Source: Apiosordaria backusii (taxonomy: Eukaryota; Ascomycota; Sordariomycetes; Sordariales; Lasiosphaeriaceae). From it: a stretch of DNA of 64,000 nt. Made by a program: the position numbers and the translations under genes. Under the pieces are notes generated by a model. That model saw only the letters and a list, made by a program, of their open reading frames with translations. It made no database searches and was not told where the DNA came from. The stretch lies in NCBI GenBank assembly GCA_030549205.1, contig JAUKTV010000004.1, forward strand, positions 1,612,001-1,676,000. Reading direction: 5' to 3'. Shown here in pieces: positions 9,895 through 20,934 of the stretch (positions are counted from its first letter, which is position 1; each line of letters opens with the position of its first letter).

Positions 9895-12166
9895 TTAAAG
9901 CTTCTCCCGTGGACCGACCAACTCCTCGACCTTGGCAAACTGGTAGTAAAATTCCAGACTCTGCGGGTTGGCGAGCGTGCCGCTTGCCTTGATGGTCTGA
10001 CCAGAGACGATCTGCTTGACGGGCAGCTCGACCTTTTTGAGATTGATGGTCGTCTGGTTTGGGTCAGTATTGGGTTTAAAATAAGATGAAATGGTGAAAT
10101 GGTAAAAAAATGAAACGGGGTAATGTGGTATTGTGTAAATGTGATAATGTGTAAATGTGGTAATGTGGTAAAGTGGTAATGTGGGAATGTGTTATAGGGG
10201 AAAAGGGCAAAAAGATCTAAACTTACCGGAATCTCTGGCGTCTCAAAAATATACCTGGGCACATGCCTCTTGCTCAGATCCTCCGAGATCTTCTTCTTCA
10301 GCTCATTCACCAACTCCTTCGTGAACTTATGCCCAGGCTTCATCAACAAGAACAGCATGACACTCTCATCGGCATCCTGCTTCCTCCTCTGTCCCACGCA
10401 AAGCGAATCCTGGATCTTGTCCGCAAACCACCTTTCCACCACGCCGTAGATTTCTGCCGAGCCAAACCTCACACCAGAGGGATTGAGGACACCATCTGCT
10501 CTCCCCAAGAAGGAGATATTCCCTGTCACTGGGTGGATAACGCAGAAGTCACCATGAGCCCAAACGTTGGGGAAACGGTTGAAGTAGGAGCTGTGGTACT
10601 TCGACCCTGGGCTGGCAACAGGGAGTTTGTCGCCCCAGAACGCACATGGGATGTTGGGGAAGGGCTTCACAGCGACGAGCTCGCCTGGTGTGCCGTCGGG
10701 GACTTCGACTCCCTTCTCGCCATCTGGGAGCAGCGAGTCGTAAATAGCGACATGAACTCCCAGTGATGGTCCCTGAGTTCCACCAACATAAACAGGGGTC
10801 AATGGGTTCATGATACCAAAACACCCGGCAATATCTGTTCCACCAGAGATATTCCCCAACTGAACGTGCTTGGGAAACCCAACATCGTAGAACCACTCAA
10901 ACAGCTGATCCGACAACACCATCCCCGTGCACGACACCACCTCCAACGAAGACAAATCCGCCATCTCCCTCGGTGACAACCCAGCCTTGGAAAGCTCAAA
11001 CATCCACCTCGGCGAAATCCCCAACTTTGTCGCCTTGTGCTTCGCCGCCAAATGCACCAAAATCGACGCATCCGGCTGAAACGGCGACCCATCATAGAAA
11101 ATCGCCTTCCCGCCAAACAGCAACGACCCAACATTGGCCAGGTACATGATCCACCCCGTCGTCGTATACTGCAGCGTCACGCTCTCCGGCCCCATCCCCT
11201 CATGCAGCCTCCCCTCCTTGAAGTAATTCACCAGTATCCCCCCACCGAGTGCACAATCGCCTTTGGCGTCCCCGTCGTCCCGCTGCTATAACAAACCAGC
11301 AACGGCTCATGAAACTTGATCCTCACAAATCCCGGCGGAGTCGGATTCCTCCCCGCCTTAGCAGCAAACTCATCCAGCGTCATCGCTTTCGGCACCCTCC
11401 TCACATCCCTCGCCTCTTCAAACCTCCTAATCGAAACCACACCCCTGAAATTCTTGCACTTGTCCAACCCCCCCACAATCTCCGTCATCTTCTCCCTTAG
11501 GTCCACCACCTTCCCATTATACAACGCAGCATCATCCATAAACAACCACACCGGATCAACCTGCTCCGCCCGCTGCAAAATCCCCTTGACACCCATATCC
11601 GTCGAACTACTCGAGAAAATAGCCCCCACCCACGCAGTAGCCAAATACACCAGCAACGTCTCGATGCTATTCGCCCCCACAATCACAACCCTATCCCCCT
11701 TTTTCACCCCCCTCTTGACCATAGCAGCAGCCAATTTCCCCGCTTCCTTTCTCAGTTCCCCGTACGTCACCTCCCTTGTCTCACTCCCTCCTTCCCTCAC
11801 CTCAACAACAGCAACTTTATCATCTTCCTTATGTTTTGTGCTCTGCGCACCATTAGGCCCAGAAGAGAACAACATATTCTCTGCGAAATTCATGCTGACC
11901 CCCTCGAACCATACAGGGACTTGGTCAATGGTGGCGGACTCGTCAACGACGGTGGTGTAGCTGCCCGAGTGGAGGAATCCTGCCGAGTTGAACACCGAGG
12001 ACCAGAAGAGGGAGCGTTGCGACAAGGAAAAGGCGTGGAGGTCATTAAAGGACTTGAGGGAGAGGGAGTGCTGCCGGTTGAGGGATTGCATGAAGCGGTA
12101 CATCAGTGTGGTTTCCGGGGAGGGGTGCTCCCACAGCTTGCGGGGGATGGGGTGTTGTTCCGCCAT
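9895..12166 (-). CDS. Acetoacetyl-CoA synthetase, with a one-base frame break
   Basis: Activates acetoacetate to acetoacetyl-CoA with ATP (ANL adenylate-forming family). Reads from 12166 down; the last intron is 10054-10226 (173 nt, GTAAGT donor, CAG acceptor), and the final exon 10053-9895 ends VGPREKL. Seen motifs: N-terminal RKLWEHPSPETT, the A3 loop YSSGTTGTPKAIVHSVGG, ISGGTDIAGCF, and the A8 motif GRADGVLNPSGVRFGSAEIY. The frame breaks at a C6 run (11238-11243 on +): as written, GGYW is followed by a stop, while one more base gives GG then ILVNYFKEG and a 699-aa protein of normal family length. The exons sum to 3n-1, agreeing with a single missing base. The homopolymer makes a sequencing undercall more likely than a real mutation, but the sequence alone cannot decide. 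The last intron is long and repetitive. Confidence 0.9.
10065..10200 (-). repeat. Imperfect short tandem repeat inside the last intron
   Basis: On the plus strand a run of gtaatgtgg / gtaaatgtg / gtgaaatgg variants of about 9-10 bp fills most of the 173-nt intron. It explains why this intron is about three times longer than others in the window. Confidence 0.7.
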
Positions 12167-12710
12167 TGTGAAAGGAAGATTGTTCTAAGTCGTGGTGTGT
12201 TGTTGTGAGTGTCTAAGTGAGTTTGGAATCGTGTAAGTGAGATACAGTGTCTCAAATTGCGGTGTGAATACGAGTGTGGGTGTCAGCTGGGTGATGGGTG
12301 TTAAAGATCGACAATGCGACACCGGAGGTCCGCGATGCAGGTCCACGGCTTACCACTTATATAAACACGGACCGAGGCAGGCACTGGTGGTACCGTGCGG
12401 GGTTGGCGGGAAACCAATACCGACCGCGTCCCAACAGCTCGGGTGCGCCGTTCTGTCTCGGCTCGGCTGCCGTGCGTTGGCGTCCCCTTCCTCGGCTCGG
12501 CCTCTACCAACCAACCAACCACATCACCAAAGTCATTCGGAGACCACCATACCTTATATCACGCTTTCTTAAATATTTCTGTTTTGCCTCAGATCAAACA
12601 CTGTTTATCCCAAAATACACGCTAGATACAGCACTCATCAAACATCAACACATTACATTACTTTTTGCACATCCCACATCCCACATCCCACATACCGAAC
12701 CCTAACCCCC
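12167..12710. other. Promoter region of acetoacetyl-CoA synthetase and 3' flank of alkaline phosphatase
   Basis: No gene seen. A TATATAA element lies near 12357, about 190 bp upstream of the synthetase start. Four copies of cacatccc lie near 12667-12697, at the 3' side of the phosphatase gene. Confidence 0.5.
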
Positions 12711-15001
12711 TTAGTCTCTCCCCTTCCCCTTGCCCTTCCCTCTGTTCTTGTCAGCACCCTCAGTAACATTCCTCCCATGCGCCAACCCCAAGCAGTTGGC
12801 AATCTTGTAAAACACGTCAATGTTGCTGTAAGTGCCACCAAACGTCTCCTGGCACGGACCCCGAGCGTACACAGGCACGTCAGTGAGCGAGTGCACACCC
12901 TGGCTCTCGCTCGTGGGAAGAGTACCATTGACAACGAACCCGTTTGGTCTGTCCTGATCGTTCACATAAGCCTCACCACCCCTTGACGTGGTAGGAGCGC
13001 GGGGGGTGGCGCCAATTCCATAATCTTCGCGACGATCGGGGGCGGCACCGACACCAGCGGCGAGGACGTAGCGGGGATCCCTGTTACGATTACCATTAGC
13101 ATTGATGTTGAGGCCACAAAAAAGAGAAGGAGGACATACCAGTTCATGGGAAAGTTGGCACCAGTCCCGTAGCTAACGCCTGGCTTGGGCTCGGTGTACT
13201 GCGACAGCCCAGAGTTCTCGTAGACACCAATCGCGTTCCTCTTGCTGCGCTCATCCTCCTGAGCATCAAAATACTTGGTATCAGAGCTTCCAAAGACATC
13301 TGTATCTCTTGTCAGCACGTGTCATCCTACCAAAGGACAATGAGATAATGGGGCCATACCAAACCCATGACCGTGGTCAGCAGACACAACGATCAAGGTA
13401 TCATCCAAAATCCTCAACTGCTTGAGTTTGGCAATCGTAGCACGGACAGTGTCATCCAGCTCCAACAGGTCACCCAGCGCCCGGTCATAATCCAGCGCAT
13501 GCATCTGCTTGTCAATGCTGGCGGCCTCCGACATCAAGAAGAAACCCTCCTTGCCACCACGGTTATGCAAGATATCAACAGCCTTGAGCGTCATCTCCTT
13601 CAGACCGGGCAGGTCCTTGGCCGGCTTAGCCGCACCAGTAGGATCGTTGTTGATCTCGAGGTTCTCGGGGAAGATGTGCCTGTCAATCCAGACCGGCAGG
13701 TTGTTCTTGCAGAAGATACCAAGGGCCTTCTTGTCGTTGGGGGCAGATAAGAGCGAGGTCTTGTTCAAGCTGATGCTGTATCCCTTCTTGGCAAACTCGG
13801 CGTAGTAGTCCTTGCCCTGGTAGGATCCGGGGCCAGCGATGAACTGGTCAGCACCACCGCCGAAGTAAGCATCGGGACCGTCGGTCTTGGTCCAAGAGTA
13901 GTTCTGAACACCGTTGAGCGCCTGGTCAATGAGGACGCCGTACTGCGAGCGGAGACGGCTGTGGCCAGAAAGGGCGATAGGGGTGGCGTCAGCGATGTAG
14001 GCAGTCGAGACGGCGCCCCAAGCCGAGCCCCAGATGCGGAACAACATTTCAACGATAGTCTCGACTTTCGGGTCATCTTGGGGGTCTGGGGAGGTGTCGG
14101 CGTAGACACTAAGCCACATGGTAAGTATCAGAGCAGCACCAACTCCAAGGCAAGACTTACCCGAGGGCATTGACAGTGCTCTTGTGACCAGTATACAGGG
14201 CAGAAGCAGAGTTGGCGCTGTCAGTGATGAAGGTGTCGATTGAGTGGGTCTATCCAGCATTAGTATTGTTGTCTCCCAGCTGATTGATGTGAAAGACAGA
14301 CCATTTGGTGTCCCAGGACTGGGAATTCGTCAAGCGAGAGCAAAGTTTGGTACTTGCCGTTCACAGCCTTGTGCGCAAGCAGACGGGCAGCCGTGATCAT
14401 GTTGGTCGTCATGCCATCACCTATTTAGGAGTTAATCCTGCGAGATACACCCTGAAAAAGACCAGAGAAACATACCAATAAAGAAGATGACATTCTTGGC
14501 CTTCTTCTTGGTAGCTAGAGGACGAACAGTCCACTCCGCCGTTGTCTTCTTCCCCGAGAAGTAGTTAAGCGTCACGGTGTATGTTCCAGGCTCGTACAGC
14601 GCCACACGACGGTACGCCTTGGAAGCGACATTGACCACAGAGGGCGTCTTTGCGTCCTCTGCGAACAAGTCCTCGAACCAGGAGAAGGTCCATTTCTCAA
14701 GCGAGGGCTCGGAGCGAATCTTGAAGAACTCGGCGATGCTCCTCGGACGGCCGCCGTCTTTAGAGATGGTGGCGGTAAACTTCTCATCGGGGACGCCGTT
14801 GTTGAAGGCCTCGGATCCGTTCTTGGGGGCGTGAACCTCGAAACGAATGTCGAACTCCTGGCCGGGCAAGAAGTCCTGTTGGTCTGGCGGGATCACGCAG
14901 CCGAGCGAAGGACAGGTGCCGAATCTGCGATAGGTCTGGGCTGAAGCAACAGACGCTGTGGCCGCCAGCCAAACGGCTGCGAGGTCCAGTCTTGGGAGCA
15001 T
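12711..15001 (-). CDS. Secreted/vacuolar alkaline phosphatase
   Basis: Alkaline phosphatase superfamily metalloenzyme (PF00245) that frees phosphate from monoesters. Six exons: 15001-14476, 14420-14302, 14249-14161, 14108-13360, 13299-13140, 13080-12711; introns of 55, 52, 52, 60 and 59 nt; total 670 aa. A signal peptide is clear (about residues 1-21, hydrophobic, ASVASA before QTYRRFG). Motifs: metal-site start NVIFFIGDGMTTNM, nucleophile region TDSANSASALYTGHKS with the active-site Ser, FFLMSEAASIDKQMHA, and SADHGHGFDVFG (metal His/Asp). An N-terminal extension before the catalytic core (about residues 22-165) is a beta-rich module seen in fungal secreted forms. The C-terminus is Gly/Lys-rich. 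Two CACGTG sites upstream suggest phosphate regulation through a Pho4/NUC-1-type factor. Identity strong; site of action inferred. Confidence 0.93.
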
Positions 15002-15090
15002 TGCGAGGGTATCTCGTCGGGGTGCCTGGGGTTCGAGCTGAAGCTACCTCACGCGAGCTCTTTTGTTTTCATGTCAGGGCGGCAGCAAGC

Positions 15091-15099
15091 TTATATATA
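15091..15099 (-). promoter_or_regulatory. TATA-like box upstream of alkaline phosphatase
   Basis: TATATATA-type sequence about 90 bp upstream of the alkaline phosphatase start codon, in the right orientation. It is the only such element in the first 300 bp. Confidence 0.5.
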
Positions 15100-15310
15100 C
15101 CCCGACTTTAATTTCTGCAGTGGAACGCTGATCGACATGCAATTACATTGCAGCCCACGTTTGGTTCACCGACGACAGCAGCAGGCGAGAGGGGTGTCTT
15201 CCTCGTGCTTCCCTTTCCACACAGGCGGATCCGGACTCCTCCCTGGGACAGACATCGCGACAGTATGAAAATATAAGGGTAACATAGCAATCACGGCGAG
15301 TCGTTTCGAG

Positions 15311-15316
15311 CACGTG
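15311..15316. promoter_or_regulatory. CACGTG E-box, candidate Pho4/NUC-1 site (proximal)
   Basis: Perfect palindromic CACGTG 310 bp upstream of the alkaline phosphatase start. In yeast and Neurospora this is the site of the phosphate-starvation bHLH regulators Pho4/NUC-1. Binding here is inference. Confidence 0.5.
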
Positions 15317-15640
15317 GCGTGGATCGTAACGGCGGTGGTCTTGTCGCCGAGCTCCAAAGAAAACGATACAATGCAACCCACTCGGAGATGATTCCAATGC
15401 CGTCATGCTGTTCCGCGCCCGCGCGGGGTGTATTCCACCAAAACCATGTGCGTCATGTCGAGCTCTGCGTGGGTGTCTCCGATGCAACTTGATGCCAAGC
15501 TTCTGATGTTCCGGGGCCCAACGTGGTGGCGATCCAGGCTCTGATTGGCGACGACTTATACCGAGTACTCCGTTAATTACATTCCCCTCGCTATTGCGAT
15601 TGGCTGTTCAGGACCTTCTCAATACGGAGAGAGTCTCTCG

Positions 15641-15646
15641 CACGTG
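15641..15646. promoter_or_regulatory. CACGTG E-box, candidate Pho4/NUC-1 site (distal)
   Basis: Second perfect CACGTG, 640 bp upstream of the alkaline phosphatase start, in the same 857-bp intergenic region. Two sites in one promoter of a phosphatase gene support a phosphate-responsive role. Confidence 0.45.
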
Positions 15647-15858
15647 GTGAATCAAGAGAATGCCTAGTCGTGACGGTCAAAAGTTTTATCGTTTTTTATG
15701 TCTGCTTTTGCTTTTCAACTTTTTTTTGGGGATAGGCATTTTCATCACACTCCCTGAACACCAAACATACACCCTCCACGAACCAAGTCTTATGTGCACC
15801 AAATCTTCAAACTTCAAGACACTGCCCCCCGAACACCACCACACTCAACTTCCGCTCC

Positions 15859-16782
15859 CTAATCAGCCATCTCTTTTGTCCGACACAACTCAGACAGTGT
15901 CACCCTCAATCTTGCCGCTTCTTCTGCATCGAACTCCATGTTCCCGTTCACGTCTCTCACGCAAGACGAATGCAAAACCATGCCAACCTCTTTGAAGCTT
16001 GTTAGCGCATAAATACGTGCCAATCCTCCCATACCATCCAGTAGGCTCTCCAAGGTTTGACTTCTGACTCCTCCCCCGACGACCAATTGCTGCCCCGTCC
16101 GCGCCGTCTCATTCAGTATTTTACCCAGGACACTCGCATTGTCCTTTGCATTTCCCAGCCCTCCACTGGTAAGAACACCCATCTTTTGCGCTTCCAGCCA
16201 CGCCAGTTCGTCCTTCCATCCTTGATCGTCTCCGGCAGTCGAAACCACCAGATCAAATGCTCGGTGGAAAACACAGTTGAAATCTGGCCCTGCCAAACGT
16301 CTCAACTCAGCGGTTCTCTCCCTATCGACCACCAGCCGCTGGCTTTCCGGGCTCGAGCGCCGTAAAATGCCAAAAACGAACCCATCATTACTTTCCCTGT
16401 TCAATAAACTTGACTCTTTGAACATCAAGAGGGCAGACTTCATCGTCTCAAACTCGGCATCTGAATAGAGAAAGTCCTCCCCGGATTGGGGCGGTCCGCG
16501 GGGGCGGATCATGACTTTGACCGACACGTCCTTCTCAAGGCGCGTGTAGCCAAGCGAGTGCTTGAGCTCTTCGAGCTCCCATCTGCTGGGTGTAAGTCCC
16601 CCCAGCGCTATCGATTGCTACAGTCAACGATATTGGTCAGAAAAAGCGCGATCGGGTAACATACGATACGACCAAGTTCTGTTCAGCTCCAAATTCGTCT
16701 TGAAGTTGGGGTGGATGCCGATGGCCCTCACAGCAGCAACTCCATGCTGAGGCCCAAAAATGGGGATTTCGATTCCGCTCAT
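15859..16782 (-). CDS. cutC: CutC family copper homeostasis protein
   Basis: TIM-barrel protein of the CutC family (PF03932), linked to copper tolerance in bacteria and found cytosolic in eukaryotes; the biochemical role is not settled. Two exons: 16782-16665 and 16607-15859, across a 57-nt intron (GTATGT donor), 288 aa. The acceptor is set by homology: splicing at GATAG gives ELNRTWSYPLGGLTPSRWE, matching the family LNR..SY..GGLTP block, while the nearer GTAG site breaks frame. Other family blocks: VSVKVMIRPRG, DGFVFGIL, FHRAFDL, GVLTSGG, VVGGGVRSQTL. An upstream in-frame Met at 16848 would add 22 residues; the chosen start (MSGIEIPIFGPQHG) matches fungal homologues. Confidence 0.88.
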
Positions 16783-17833
16783 CTTGATATTGGGGTGGCT
16801 AGCCAGTCGCTTTGATGTTGAAAGTGTGGTTTTGGTAAATATGGCCACAACAGTTGATGGTGTTTGGGCAAAGAATCAACGATGAAGTCCCGGCCGATCG
16901 AAAATCACAGGAAACCCTCCATGCCTAAACTCTAATTCCGCAAACTCAGTGACGCCTTCCCCAACAAGAGAGAATACGAAGTCCGGTATCCGAAGCCACA
17001 CACACACGCCAGGCAGCACTGAGGGTGAGGGGTAAAGAGTGGGGAAATACACATGATGCATGATTGCATTCAACCGTGCAACACCTGACCCAAGAACGCA
17101 ACAAACAAACAAACAAACAAAACATGATGCCAAGCCGTAGCCCCTGAGCCCCTGAATTCATGTTCGTTCTCTAAGGCCGGTTTCCAACACTAGCTACAGC
17201 AGAATCAATCCTTGAAAATATGCCACAATGTCAAAAGCAAACCAACGTTCGAAAGTACAGGCCATACTCTGCTGTCGAGATTCTGCTATCCTCCCCATCT
17301 TTGAAAATCAGCGTCTGTCTTTTTTTTTCAAAGTAGTACCAATACCTTCTACCAATATCCCACGCCACGATTCCTTTGACGTACAATCAATTCATATGCT
17401 TTCAGCAATCAGCGCCTCAAAAACCTTCAAACTTACTGGACCTCCCGTTCATCCACCACCACCACTTGGCAACCTGAACAGGTGTTGCCCAGCGGCAATT
17501 TTTGTTCGGTGTCTGGACTGTGGCCCGTGGAAACAGAATTTTTAGCTGAAATGCGAGATTAAGCACAGTATAATAGCACTAGAAGAGAAAACGCGGCAAG
17601 TAGGTAGGCATTGGGGAGTGGTCCCTCGTCTCTGTCCATGCAACCCGGCCTTACATCGTCAAAATCACCAAAGATGTGTGCAGACACATATCAAAATAGT
17701 ATCCTTATTAAGGTACCTAGGTAGCCAGACTATACTAGGACCAATCAATCTCCCCATCTGCTAACCTCCCATTCCCTTCTCATATCATCCACCCCAGGCC
17801 CAGCCATTACGGTACCCAACCACCGGCCCCAAC
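16783..17833. other. Intergenic, about 1 kb
   Basis: No gene recognised. Contains an (ACAA)n microsatellite near 17100-17120 and the AT-rich 3' flank of the next gene. Confidence 0.5.
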
Positions 17834-18735
17834 TCAACGCTTCATATTGATCTGAGCTCCCAAGAGATCATAGTAAGAACTGTTGCGATCGCGCTCATCC
17901 CGCTCCCGCTGCTCACGAAGGCGCCTGCGAGCGGTGATGGTCCCGTTGAACTTGTCCCCGGTGGGCGAGGCGGAACGGCGGTCCTTCTTGTTGGCCCATC
18001 TGCGAGCGGGACTGGCCCTGATGTCCTCGGACGACTCGGAACCGGAAACGCTGCTCTCCCGCTTGATCTCGGTGTAATCCATCTTCCGGATGGCTTCCTC
18101 CTCGTCAAAATCAATCTTCTCGTCCTCGTCCATCTCAACACCATCATCACCCTCGTCATTGTTGCCGTCACTGCTGTCGTCATCGTTCTCAATGCTCTGG
18201 CGAAGGGCGGCTCTCCGAGCCTGCCTCCGGGCCTTTCTCACGGCATCCAGCCGAGTTTCACGGTCGAAGATTTGAGCTGGGTCCGCCTCTGTAAATTTGT
18301 TAGTGTGAGTTACACTTTCCCTCCCCAAGTTCGCTAGCGATGAATATGAGATGTGCACTTACCGCAATTGATATATCTGTTGGGCCAGCGGCCAGCAGCA
18401 GGAGTAGGGCGGCGGTGGCGGGCGCTCTGCCAGTAATGCTCAACTACATGTAAAAATCGTCAGTGAATCAGGATAATTCATGTCATTTGTGGCAGGATTC
18501 ACTTACACATAGCAAGCCCGGTGTAATTACGGCGATCCGGCTCCCCCGGCTTGAGGTACTCCTTCATGCGTCTCTGCATCTCCCTGGCCACCCAGCCCCA
18601 CTCGCGCTCCTTGTTGTTCTCAATGTCATCACCGAGACGCTTCTTGGACTCAGGGACGAGCTTCTTCCAGAAGATGTACTCCTCGCGCCTGGTCCAGGCT
18701 TTGCCTCCTTTGCCCACGGTGCTGGGTTTAGGCAT
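17834..18735 (-). CDS. Acidic/basic nuclear-type hypothetical protein with SANT/Myb-like N-terminus
   Basis: Not recognised as a named protein. Three exons: 18735-18507, 18443-18363, 18288-17834; introns of 63 and 74 nt with GTAAGT donors; 254 aa. Residues 10-60 (AWTRREEYIFWKKLVPESKK...) resemble a SANT/Myb-like or trihelix DNA-binding helix set, with EREWGWVAREMQRRMKEYL as a later helix. A strongly acidic block (about residues 145-175, DDDSSDGNNDEGDDGVEMDEDEKIDFDEEE) follows an Arg-rich helix. The C-terminal part is Ser/Arg-rich and ends GAQINMKR. Composition suggests a nuclear chromatin or RNA-linked protein; that is inference. A 21-bp minisatellite begins within about 25 bp upstream of its start codon, so it likely covers the promoter or 5' leader. 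Confidence 0.75.
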
Positions 18736-18757
18736 TGTGATGATGGTGAACGGCTAA

Positions 18758-19158
18758 GTGAGAGAAAATGTCAGCGAGATGCATACCCAGAGTTCTTTGA
18801 AGGCATGAAGAAGAGGGAAAAGGGCGTGGAACAAAAGTTGAAAGGTGTCTCCCGGAATGTTTGACGCGTCAGGGAAGCTCTGAGAGGCCTTTAACCGTTC
18901 TCTGTAGGCGTCTAGGATGGTGTTGTAGGCGTTCAAGATACTGTAGTAGGCGTCCATTGGCATTGCTGCAGGTGTTCAATGGATCCGTGATAGGTGTTCC
19001 AGAGGTTGGGGCAGGTGTTTAAAGAGGTGTGAGAGGTGTCAAAAGAGTTGCGAGAGGTGTGTAAAGAATGGTAATAGGCTTTCCAAAAATTGTTGTGGGC
19101 GTCAAAAAAGGGGGATAGACGTATGGGGATGAGGGCAAGACATAAAAGTTACACTTAC
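18758..19158. repeat. Degenerate 21-bp tandem repeat array 1 (about 19 units)
   Basis: Read by eye in 21-22 bp steps, most units open with YAGGYGTY or a close variant: for example 18905-18925 (taggcgtctaggatggtgtt then g), 18926-18946 (taggcgttcaagatactgta then g), 18991-19011, 19012-19032, 19033-19053, 19054-19074, 19075-19095 and 19096-19116. Outer units at 18779, 18800, 18821, 18842, 18863 and 18884 keep the 21-bp step but drift. There is no coding sense. A second array of the same type lies at 40178-40371. Confidence 0.75.
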
Positions 19159-19342
19159 AGAAGAGTGATATTGGTAAAGAAGAGAGCCAGGTCAGCAAAC
19201 CCTGGGCGAGGTATGGGTATGGCGATGTCTCCGACTGCTGGAAAAAGAGGGATAGCAGTGCGGAAGGCCGTTGGTCTGGAGAGGAAAAGGCTGGCAAGAA
19301 GAGGGAAGAGAGAGACCCCCTTTATACCCTGGGGATGGCCGG

Positions 19343-19370
19343 CACAGTGAATCCCTCGGTATTCACTGTG
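19343..19370. repeat. Perfect 10-bp inverted repeat with 8-nt loop
   Basis: CACAGTGAAT at 19343-19352 and its exact reverse complement at 19361-19370, with ccctcggt between. It could form a hairpin; no gene is adjacent. Confidence 0.7.
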
Positions 19371-20880
19371 GCTGGTCACCCCCACAGGTATTTGAGGTGA
19401 ACGTCTTCATCTGAATTGTGTTGCTCCCCTTCGAACCAATCGAAATTGGCCTGGCCGCGATCTGATATCTGTTTGCTCTTGTAAGTGGGCCAGAGATTTG
19501 GAAGCAGGTCACTGGGAGCACACACGAGGCTTGCTCCCTCTTATCTGTCAGCTCCTATCTCCGCTTCTGGCCATTGCTATCCGGTAGACAGCTGGCTACC
19601 TGAATTCCAGGGCCGATATGATGCAAAGAAGATAAGAGCACAGCCTCAAGCTCCCTCTGCCGCACGGTTCACCTCTCGTTTGCATATTGGGATGACCCAC
19701 TTGAAGCCGTCCATTGCGGCCGGAGCAGGATAACATGCTCTTTGAGCGGCATCATCAATCACACTTGATTGCTATCAAGCGGCCGATAAGTCTTTATGAC
19801 CCTATTTGTCTCATTCTCTCATCGTGGAGGAGCTCCACCCACAGGCAAACAGATCGCTGCTGTCTTTCAGGAGGTCGAAATTGAAGACAAGTTGCCAAAT
19901 CACCAGCACTTGCTGGGGCGTTCATGTGCTCCAAGAGTGAATCAAGTGCTCAACCATCCCATTGCTTTCTTGCTCCTCCGCTCTCTCAGACTCTACGTGA
20001 TCAAGACAACATATCGATAGGGAAATCTGGACTTACTGCAGATATTCATGTGGCTCCAAAGATAGGCAATGCTCCATTTTGAAAAATCTCAAGTGAATTG
20101 GATAGCAGTAGACGGAGCACCACCGAGGCATTGTTGTTCGGCCATTGGACGGCTTCAAAGATATCGGATATTTCTTGTAAACGATAACAAAGATATCGAT
20201 ATACGTAAATGATAACGATAAGGTAGCAGGTATCCAGGCTGCTTGACAGCATTGTGAAGTCAGCTGCGGTGTCTGTGTCAGCTTTGCCCAGAGAGAGCAC
20301 TGCGCTTGCGCTCTCCTTTATACGCAACAGCTGTCTGTACATCTCAGTCAATTGGAGTTCTCATCACAGTGAAGTCGAGTCTGTGATGCCTTACAGATAC
20401 CTACCTACTTTAAACATTTCCCTGACAAACCAGTCATATAAGACACAATTTACAACGTACCATAGATGCCAGTGAACATTATCAACCGTGACCAGGGCTC
20501 AAAATGTCTTCCATGACTGAATAGCGTCTGCAAACCGGGCAGTTCAGAAGACCTGGCCCCGAAGTCCAAGTCCAGCAGTCAGCTGGGCAGTCATGATGTA
20601 TATCTCTGAGTCTCTAAATCTTCAAATAAACTTTGTATCATCATGCTTATTCTGCTCTATGTCCAACAAGGACTGGTATTCCAGTGGCTAGCAACTTACA
20701 GTCTTAGGACTGGACGGAGGTTGCACCTTCTAAAAGATAAGGTTCGGATAGATACTTATCGCCAGTCGGTTTAAAGAATATCCTTTAATCCGAACGTGTA
20801 ATTAACCGAGTTCAACTTTATAATAACGGGGCCTTAACCCCGAGAAACGGATTTCTCAAGAAAGCGCTGGTGTTTTCGTT
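19371..20880. other. Gene-poor intergenic DNA
   Basis: No supported gene. Short open frames on both strands lack motifs or splice support. The 20700-20880 part is AT-rich with a small palindrome (cggggccttaaccccg near 20837). Confidence 0.4.
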
Positions 20881-20899
20881 TTTTAGGGTTAATCCGGGC

Positions 20900-20934
20900 G
20901 TTCGCTTAGGGTTCGCTTAGGGTTCGCTTAGGGT
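20900..20934 (+). repeat. Three copies of an 11-bp telomere-like unit (gttcgcttagg)
   Basis: Each unit holds TTAGGG, the fungal telomere hexamer, spaced by TTCGC. A further TTTTAGGGTTAA lies just before, at 20881-20892. It is interstitial, not a chromosome end. Confidence 0.75.

Noticed and set aside
9870..9895. tRNA-D-arm-like sequence (ggctcagcggttagac on the minus strand)
   Set aside because: No T arm or acceptor stem follows; it is in the synthetase stop region and 3' flank.
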